The notes beneath the pieces are model-generated. The model ran no database searches, was not told where the DNA came from, and saw nothing but the letters and a program-made list of their open reading frames with translations. This document shows, in pieces, positions 1-8,700 of a DNA stretch of 64,000 nt. The translations under genes and the position numbers were made by a program. The DNA comes from Diphasiastrum complanatum. Taxonomy: Eukaryota; Streptophyta; Lycopodiopsida; Lycopodiales; Lycopodiaceae. Position 1 is the stretch's first letter. Every line of letters begins with the position of its first letter. The DNA is taken from the NCBI GenBank assembly GCA_029204225.1, contig CM055096.1:1398859-1462858 (forward strand), written 5' to 3'.

Positions 1-657
1 GGGAGTCTTCAATTAGGTACATTTGTAGGATAGTATTTAAGCCCTACACTCACATAAGCCTTATAAACATGCCAAAACATGGAGCCCCATAGTTTCTATC
101 TTGTCCCTAAATGTGCTACTCTTGACTTTGGCAAATTATTTTTTTCACTTTTCATTGGATCCAAGGCTAATACAAGTAGATTCATAATTAAGCAGATTAT
201 CTGCTTCAAATAAATCGATGTGTTTTCTATTCTCCCCCAATACTCTATAAAGATAAAGAATGGCACAACATAACTAGCAAACCAATCGTGTTCCTTGTAT
301 AATGGATCGAATATGTATACAATAAAAGATGGCATAAGATAACTAGCAAACTGAATATGGAAGATTGTGTTCCTTGTATAACTGATTGATAAACTTCTAG
401 TTGAGGCTATGCTTGAACAAGCAACAAACATGCATATTGACATAAATTTGCTTGGATATGTTGGTGCCTTTTGAGGCAGTTAAACAAGTATCATTCAAAA
501 TAAGAATTATCTCCGAAAAAACTCTCTTTCGTAATACTAGACCATCTAGAACATTATGGACGCAATATTAACCACATACAATCAATGGCAGCACTTTGAG
601 TGTGATTTGATTAACTAATAATTTATCTGTATATCAAGTTGGGCAAAGAGTGCATAC
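1..657 (-). other. Intron 3 of the SSADH gene (partial)
   Basis: This A/T-rich stretch follows the donor site after exon 3 of the dehydrogenase gene on the minus strand. I looked for the next expected ALDH5 exon (the segment following DAF in the family) and did not find it on either strand, so the intron runs off the window. No repeat or transposon protein is visible here. Confidence 0.6.
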
Positions 658-757
658 ATGGGAAGGCATCCCAAGCAGCATCAATGGCAAGTTCAGTCTC
701 CTTTTCTCCCATAAAAGGCACATTAATTATAAGCTCTCCTGTTGCTGGGTTGTACAC
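658..757 (-). CDS. ALDH5F1: SSADH exon 3
   Basis: The acceptor AG is at 759-758 and the donor GT at 657-656. The exon is 100 bp: 33 codons plus one base. It reads VYNPATGELIINVPFMG followed by EKETELAIDAAWDAFP. The NPATGE motif is typical of the aldehyde dehydrogenase N-terminal domain. The frame joins exactly to exon 2 (TLP|VYN). Confidence 0.9.
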
Positions 758-1854
758 CTGCATGCTCAAGCCAATTACACGGGCATTACAGTAATATAAA
801 TAGGAAGGTAAAGCCAGAATCTTGATTCCCTCATAGAGCAGTAATAAGTGTTACAAATACCGATAGAAGCCCTTTACACATTACATGAAATTATTTTTTT
901 GATCCCAAAAGATTCAAGTTACTCATTTGAACAATGCTAGAATACCATTATACTAGAAATAATTCTTTCAATAATTCTTGTATATGGCCAAGCATGACAA
1001 GATAACTATAATATTGATCCGTAGCAACTTTTCTTTGACGATCCGATCTCCTCCTATAAGATCCACATTGTCCTCATAATGTTGTGTCAGTTTACTTGGC
1101 TCGTTCATTAAAGACACACTTACGTAGCACCACCAAGGTGTAGCTAGAGCGCTTCAAAGGAAGCCACCTCATTTTTTTGGCTTATTGTGTTGCAACTTGC
1201 TATGCCACTTCTCTTGATCAATCTTACCTCTAGGAGAGAACCCAACAATTAACAAAATGAAATGAGCCATTACTTTTTATCTTTATTGAGTCATGAGAAG
1301 GTCCCTAAATACTCACTGGCAAAGTACGGCCATCATGTGCGTGCATCCATTTACCTCCAATCAAACCTTGAGACCTTAACAATCCTGCTTCATGCAATTC
1401 CTTAAGAGCAACTTCTGACTTCAAGGTTACTACGGCTCCCATCTGCAAATGAAGACCAATTCAATATAAAATGCATCCCTATATCAGTAGCTTGCATCGT
1501 GAGCATCAAGTAGATCTATATTAGGAATACAAATAAAAGTAAGTGTCCAAGAAAGATAATTCAAAACTTTTTGTTGTACGTACACATAATATCTCTCTTT
1601 GTGATATTGGAAAATATCCATATTCCAAACATTTAAAAGAGGTTAGCAATGTCATTGGGTATTGATTCCAAATCATATTTCAACACATGCAAATCCTTAT
1701 CGAGGGTTGAGTGAGGTTCTCTAAAATTCCAGAAGTGATTGCAATTGGCACGTTTGTCTCGAAGACATGATTGGCTGCTTTGATTATATACAAAGGATAG
1801 TGTCTGAACATAAAAATAGGAGACGTGCAAATTTTGTAGGTTTTAAAGCTACAC

Positions 1855-1905
<51 letters not shown>

Positions 1906-4900
1906 ATAGATCCTAACACCACAGTAGGGCAAACACTAACTGATCCACCCAACCTTGCCTACTCCCTGATATAGAGTAAGCCCCTCCTAGCCCAGTGTGA
2001 GGACTGGTAGCATGCAACTGCCAAGTGTCGGCCACGTGTCACTGACGTGGCCGACTGCACGTCGAGACCCAACTGGGGGCCCTATCCTGCTGACAGGGTC
2101 CCTAGGCTGTGTTAGGCCCACCATGGCTATGGACCGTGCTGGGGCACACTACTCGCACTATCACGACCCTGACTGTGGTATCTGACCTATCTGTGTTCTC
2201 TAGGGTTCGGCACTGGTTACGAGCTCGTAACACTCCCTCCCCCTTAAGAACCATCTTGGTCCTCTAAGACAAAGTCTGGAAAAATCTTGCGAAGGACGCT
2301 GCCTCTTTCCCAAGTGGCATTCTCAACAGGCTGATCATTCCACTTAACCAAATATTCTCGGTATAGAGTATGACGAGTCTGCGTCTCTCTACGAGAATCT
2401 CCTCTGGTTCATGTGGAGGTTGCTGAGGATCCAATGGGAGAACTAGAAGACTGTCCCCTACCAGATTTTCTGATCTAGCTAAGGCTTTTCGTAACTGACT
2501 TACATAAAAGACTGGAAAAACCTTACTGTTGTGTGGGAGTTCTAGTTCATAGGTGACCTCGCCTAGTCTCCTACTGATGGTACTGCCCTCCAAAAATTCC
2601 AGTAAACTTACTGTCCCGGTCGCTGACTATGCCGGAAGGTAGACCGTACAATTTAAATAGCCCGTCTACAAACAACCTCGCTAACTCTGGAGCTCTAACG
2701 GTTGTTTTGGTCGGAATAAAATGAGCCATTTTGGTCAGACGGTCAACAGTGACCCATATAGCGTCATTACCCTTTTGGGTTTTAGGTAGGCCTACTATAA
2801 AATCCATGGAGATACTCTCCCATCTACCAGCTGGTATTTTTAAGGGCTGCAACAACCCTCCTGCCTTTAAACGCTCTGCTTTGTTTACTTGACAATTCTG
2901 GCAACTGGTTACATATTGGTGGACGTCCTTTTTCATACTGGGCCAGAAAAATTGCCTACGAAGAAGCTCATAGGTCTTCAGTATGCCTGGGTGTCCCGCA
3001 CTAGGATTGTCATGACATTCATATAGGACCTGCTGCCTATAATCCTCTGAATTGGGGACACATACTCTATCTCTACAGAGCAAGTACTCATCCTGAATGG
3101 AATACTGTTTCCATTTAAATCCTTGAGTCAACAAACCCTCAACCACTGGGGTTTGCTTGGGTAATACAAGCTCAGAATCCTCAACGTCATCTGACGACAT
3201 ATACTCGGACCCATCATCATCCTCAACGGAAGCTGCCGTATTCTTGGATGAACTGGCACCAGCGCCGGGAATTGGTTCTGGAGTCTGTAACTATTTGCTC
3301 TGGACTGAGTTCCAGATAGTAGAGAAAAATGCATCATGCTGGCATTTCCCTCTCAAATATTATGGGTTGCCCCATCATCAACCATAACTCTTACTGACTG
3401 CTTACCAACTTTCCCATGCATACGTACTAGGTCATGCGGCCCAAAGCTGAAGGGTCTCGCTAGCATTGCAAAGGTCAGCTGGCAACAGTGTTCATGATCT
3501 TCATGATACACTTTGATCTCGGAAGGCCCCTTGGGACACTGTCTAATTGTGTGTCCCTTGCCCATACACACAAAGCACAAACGTTCATGTTTGGCTTTCT
3601 CATAATCATCTGGTTTAAAGAGCTGTATGAGTGAAGGGCGTTTCTGAGGAGCTTTGCTTTTAAATTTTTCTTCTTTTTTTGCTTTTAAATTTTTCTTCTT
3701 TCTTTCTTTTTAAAAATTTCTTTTTAAATTTAAAGTTTTTCTGAGGAGACTGCTCAGAAAGGGGTTGTTGTCTCGCCCTCTTCCTACCCACTGAATCATC
3801 ATAGATTTGAGCATATCTGAGAGCTTGCTCAAGGGTAGTAGGCGAGTTTCTCTGGACCTCTACTTTATATTCATCTTTGAGGCCACGGACAAATCCCCTG
3901 ATTTTCTGATAATCATCCATATTTTTAATCTTTAAAATTGCTTCTCGATACTGCGAGATATATTGGATGAGGAACTTGTCCATTGTTCTTTCCCAGGCTT
4001 CCCAGGCTCTATCAAGTTCATTTTCAGGTAGGAATTCTCTTAGGAAGGCTTCTTCAAAAGCTTTCCATGACTGGGGAGTCTTCCCAGTCTCCTGGAGATT
4101 TAACCACCACTTATAGGCCATAGGCCCTAAGGAAAGACTGGCCTCAATAGCTTGCAAATGGTCAGGGGTCTGTTTAAGAGCATGAATGTTCTTCCAATTG
4201 CTGAGGAAGGTTTGTAGAATGTTTGCATTTCTATCCTTCTCTTCCCCATTAAAAGTAGGAGGCTTCAAATCTTTAAAAACACTGGGGTGAGACCGTAAAG
4301 TCTCACCCGAAACTGATGGAAGTGGAGAAGGGGACAACTGAGAAGTGGAGGGAAGGCTTCCTTTCGCGGAACTCAAAATCAAGCTTTTGAGTTCAGCGAA
4401 CGAGTCGTCCACACTGGACTTGAAATTGGCTAATGCCAACTTCAGTTCATCCACTTCTGTTACCAATTGGAGAAACTGCTCCTTGGTAACTAGTTCGTCG
4501 AGTTCTTCAGCGAACTGTTCCTGTTCTTCCATTGAAATAGGTTCTTTCCCTTTATTGTAAGCCAAGGCTTCTGTTTCAAGTTCGTCGAAGCCTCTCTCTC
4601 CGGGGGTTGATCAGGTCCCTGAGGAGTGGTCATTTTCGGAACTGAAAAAGAGGTACCTTAACTTCTGATAAAAAAAAGTCGAAAGACTAATTTACAACTG
4701 TACAAGATGGGAAAGAAAACTTAGCTCTTTTTGAGAACTATACTTCCACAGAGAGAATCAAGAAAAGCCCTTCTCAGCTCTTCCTCAACTGCTTTCAGAC
4801 CTGTGGTTCTGAGAAATCTGAATAGAGGTTGGAAAAAGTGCAAAAAGATCTGAAACTTTTGCTATCCCCGCTCGCTGGTCTGACAGCATCTCTATTTGTC

Positions 4901-5759
4901 CACAAAAAGGCAAATCTGAAGTCCAAACACACTTCTGAATTCTGAAATTTCAAAAGCCCCCTCCTCGCTGATCTGGTAGGAAAACTATTGCTCCAAATCT
5001 CTGAAGTTGGGGCCCAAAAACTTGTCCAAAATCTGGATTTTCAGAAGCACTAGCAGCGCTGACCCTGCTCTTCCTTTTTGGCTTCAAATTCGCTGGGAAC
5101 TACTAAATTTTCCCCTGGAAATCAGATGCTAATCTCTGAATGTACAGAGATGGAGGTGCTTACTTCTTCCTACTCTAATTCCACTGGAAAATATGTAGAA
5201 AACTTTCTGAAATCTGTGAAGAACAGCTGCTTTTCCAACGAGCTACCTACACATGGAATCTGACTCCTTACTTCTGTGATTTCTCAGTGAAAATCAGAAG
5301 TTTGAAGGCTGCACCTACAGCGATTCTCCTCCTCTAATCTTTTCTGAGATACTGAGAGATCTTTCCTATCCTCTGATAGCTTTCTCTACTGCTGCTACTA
5401 AGCTCCCAAAGATGGAGATGGCTCTGATACCAGTGTAATAGATCCTAACACCACAGTAGGGCAAACACTAACTGATCCACCCAACCTTGCCTACTCCCTG
5501 ATATAGAGTAAGCCCCTCCTAGCCCAGTGTGAGGACTGGTAGCATGCAACTGCCAAGTGTCGGCCACGTGTCACTGACGTGGCCGACTGCACGTCGAGAC
5601 CCAACTGGGGCCCTATCCTGCTGACAAGGTCCCTAGGCTGTGTTAGGCCCGCCAAGGCTATGGACCGTGCTGGGGCACACTACTCACACTATCACGACCC
5701 TGACTGTGGTATCTGACCTATCTGTGTTCTCTAGGGTTCGGCACTGGTTACGAGCTCGT

Positions 5760-5798
<39 letters not shown>

Positions 5799-8700
5799 TT
5801 TTATTAATGTCTTCTAATGCCAAAAAGCATATAAGATAGAGTAGTACATCTCAAGTGTGTAGCAACATGGGAGCATAGTAACTCCACAAAACAGCTAAAG
5901 AAATATAATCTAAAATACATAATGTCTACAACTAAAAAACTACAACAAACAAAAATATATCCAAGAGATAAAACTTGTATGTGATATCAGTTGAGGCTAC
6001 TAAAGGAATCTGTGATACGAGGCCCAGAAGATGACACTGCGATAGAAGATGGATGCTGGTGTCGTCTATGTCATCTCTGTGGATGCCGACTCTGACTAGA
6101 ATGGGACCTCTGAAGGCAAACTCTCCTGGTAACCATAGGCGCACGAGCTATGGTAATACATGAGGTCAAGCACTGTCTCTAACCACGATGGGCTAGGTCA
6201 ATATCTATGTCATCATCTGAATCTGAATTTGCTAGGGAGGACGACTAGTGAAAAAGTAATTTGAGGTTGTGTATCACTATCCACTAGAGCCTTGGCTCTC
6301 CGCAACAAGGACATCTCATATATCATATATCTAGGATCCACATAAGTAATGAGAGAGCGTGAAGTGGGTGCATCCCTGAAAAGGCAATGATAACGCCCAC
6401 GGATTTCATAGTAGGCCGAACATCTAAAAACGAAATGCTCTTCCAACTCAATCTCTCCCAAGGAACACATCTGACATAGTCTGTCCTCACATGGAGTATC
6501 ATGATAACAACCAGTCTCAATAGCAGGTTGGTGGGAAGAAACCCTAAATTGTCCAAGAGAAAAGTAATAGTGTGAGAGTCCATAATCAAGGTAGTGTGCA
6601 CATATAGGAAAACCTACTCAGTCAAAATCCAGAAAAAATGTTCGATAGAAATCTGGCTTAACGCTCAATTGTCCCTGCCAAGTATGTTGGATATAGGCCC
6701 GATAAATAGACCGTCTAATATACTCATGAGTGCCTGCTAGGAGATTAGAAAGTGAAATACCAAATGTGCTCAAGAGCGTGCAGCCTGAGAATACCATGAA
6801 AAATGAACTCCATATAGTAATCTCGAGGATGTGACTGCAAGGTAGGAATATCTGTCAGAAGGGAGAGTCAATACTCTCTGGATAAATATAATGAGCCGAA
6901 AAAGGTTATCCACTAAAATGGGAGGAACAGCAAACTCAGCAATGATAATCTGGTGTGGGACTAAGGGCTAAGCCCTAATCATCCGAGATATTGCCAAAAT
7001 GGTATCCGTGGAAAAGCCCAAGTCCCTAAGCCTCTGAATGAGTAAATGGCATGGAACTGAGTCAAGAGCTTCCCTGAAGTCCACAACGCGGCAATAAACT
7101 CGCTCTCATCTATGTTTGGCCTACTCAATGATAGATCGAAGTGTAAGGACGTGGTCTATAGTAGAATAGTGTGTCTGGAAACCAGCTTGTCCCAAAGCAT
7201 GAAGTCTCTGAGTCTCTGCTTTACCGACTGTAGAATGGTGCCATAGAGCTTAGCAATCTGGAGATCAGTCAATGAGGGGGGTGGAGAGAGAGGGATCATG
7301 TCTCTGCCCTAAATGCTGAGTACCATCTAAACCCGGAGAACTCCAATAGTCCCCTCAAGGGGCTCTCATGTGTCTCAATGAAAAATAGAATATCTCCATG
7401 TGTAATGAAGTCCAAAAGATCACCAGCTGTCGTGGATGAGTGTTATCCCATTACAATTCCAAACAACTATTTTGGGAGATTGGAGTAGGACTTTCCTTCC
7501 TAAAAGGACATTGAATATATTTCAAGGGTTCTTTCCCTCCTTCACGTCTACTGTAAAGGTAGGAGGGCAAAAACGCATTCCTGCTATGCTTTATGAGGTT
7601 AGGACAACGGACAGGGTGAGTGGCGGTCAAGAGAAATGTTGTGGCTTCTATCTCCCAAGTTAGTGGAGAGCATCCCTGTCTACTTGGTAATCATAGCTAT
7701 TATTCTTTCTCCTTGTTCCAATTGGATGACTCCTATGCTACTTGTTTGCTCTGCAATATTCGTAGGAAATAGCAAGGATTCCCTTCCATTCCCAACCCAA
7801 ACTCCAAAGCTTGAGTTGGAGAGAGAGGCATGTGTTAGGGACCCAACTCTTGGGTCCCAAACCCAGACTTGAGACCAGACGATGACTGGGCCTGTAGACT
7901 TGACCGGTGACTCGTGAACCTACATGGTTGCCACGTGTCATGATCCAGGAGTGCACATGGCTTGGAGTCTCTCTCCTTGGAGGTATACAAGGGGAGGAGG
8001 ACTCATTTGCCATCCATTCTGTCTACCTAGGAGGAGGTGGATGGAGAGTGTGTGCACGGCCAGGATGTATTGCTAGCGTGAGGCAGGAGATGGCTGAGAG
8101 CCTAGGCGGTGGTATGGGACGCCGTCTGGGATGGAGGTCGGATCCAGCTTGATACGGTCACAGGCCAGGGCACGGTGGGTGGACCCGGATTAGGTCCTAT
8201 GGTGGGGTGGAACGTGAATCGTTCGGTCTCTTGTGGTTAACCGGCACCTGGAGGTTTGCAGTAAGTAAGTTTGTAACAGCATGGGTCTTGTACTATCTTC
8301 ATGGCCTTCCGTCATGTTCGTATATGTTGCTAGATGCGTGATGCATCATTGTTTACTTGTCTACTGACATGATAATATTGCATAGAAGTCTCCGCCCCTG
8401 TTCTCACTTGATGTAGATTGGTGGTCCATGCATGCAGTCATGAATTTGTGTGCATGGCTATGCATGTGTCTTTATTGGCCTTGCATGTATAAATTACTAA
8501 GTGCACAACTAGCATGCATCTACATTTGGGAGAATAAAGGGTTGCATCATACTTTATTGTATTTTGAAGAAAAAAATTATCAAAAAGTTCCTTATAATTC
8601 ACAGGTGGATTAATAGAACAACCACGTGCCTACCTACGAATGCGAGTCTCCAACAGTCTTGTTGGAGGTATTACATTGCTATTTCTATTAACCATGTCTT

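Larger units (their letters stand above)
1902..5763 (-). mobile_element. Ty3/Gypsy chromovirus, internally deleted
   Basis: The element is 3862 bp with two 331-bp LTRs that differ at only about five bases and two one-base indels, so the insertion is fairly recent. In minus-strand order it has 5' LTR, PBS, a leader of about 0.8 kb, gag with a zinc knuckle, a protease remnant, integrase, a chromodomain, a polypurine tract and the 3' LTR. Reverse transcriptase and RNase H are missing between about 3350 and 3200, and part of the integrase C-terminus is missing near 2590, so it is non-autonomous. The target duplication is probably GAGAG (1897-1901 and 5764-5768) but is ambiguous because the target is a microsatellite. 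It lies inside SSADH intron 1 in sense orientation. Confidence 0.93.

Noticed and set aside
96-443. 115-codon ORF on the minus strand near the window start
   Set aside because: A/T-rich, no family resemblance, lies in the SSADH intron and does not match the next expected exon.
7831-8672. Solo LTR with TG...CA ends inside SSADH intron 1
   Set aside because: No second copy in the window and the candidate 5-bp flanks do not match. Mentioned only as a possibility.
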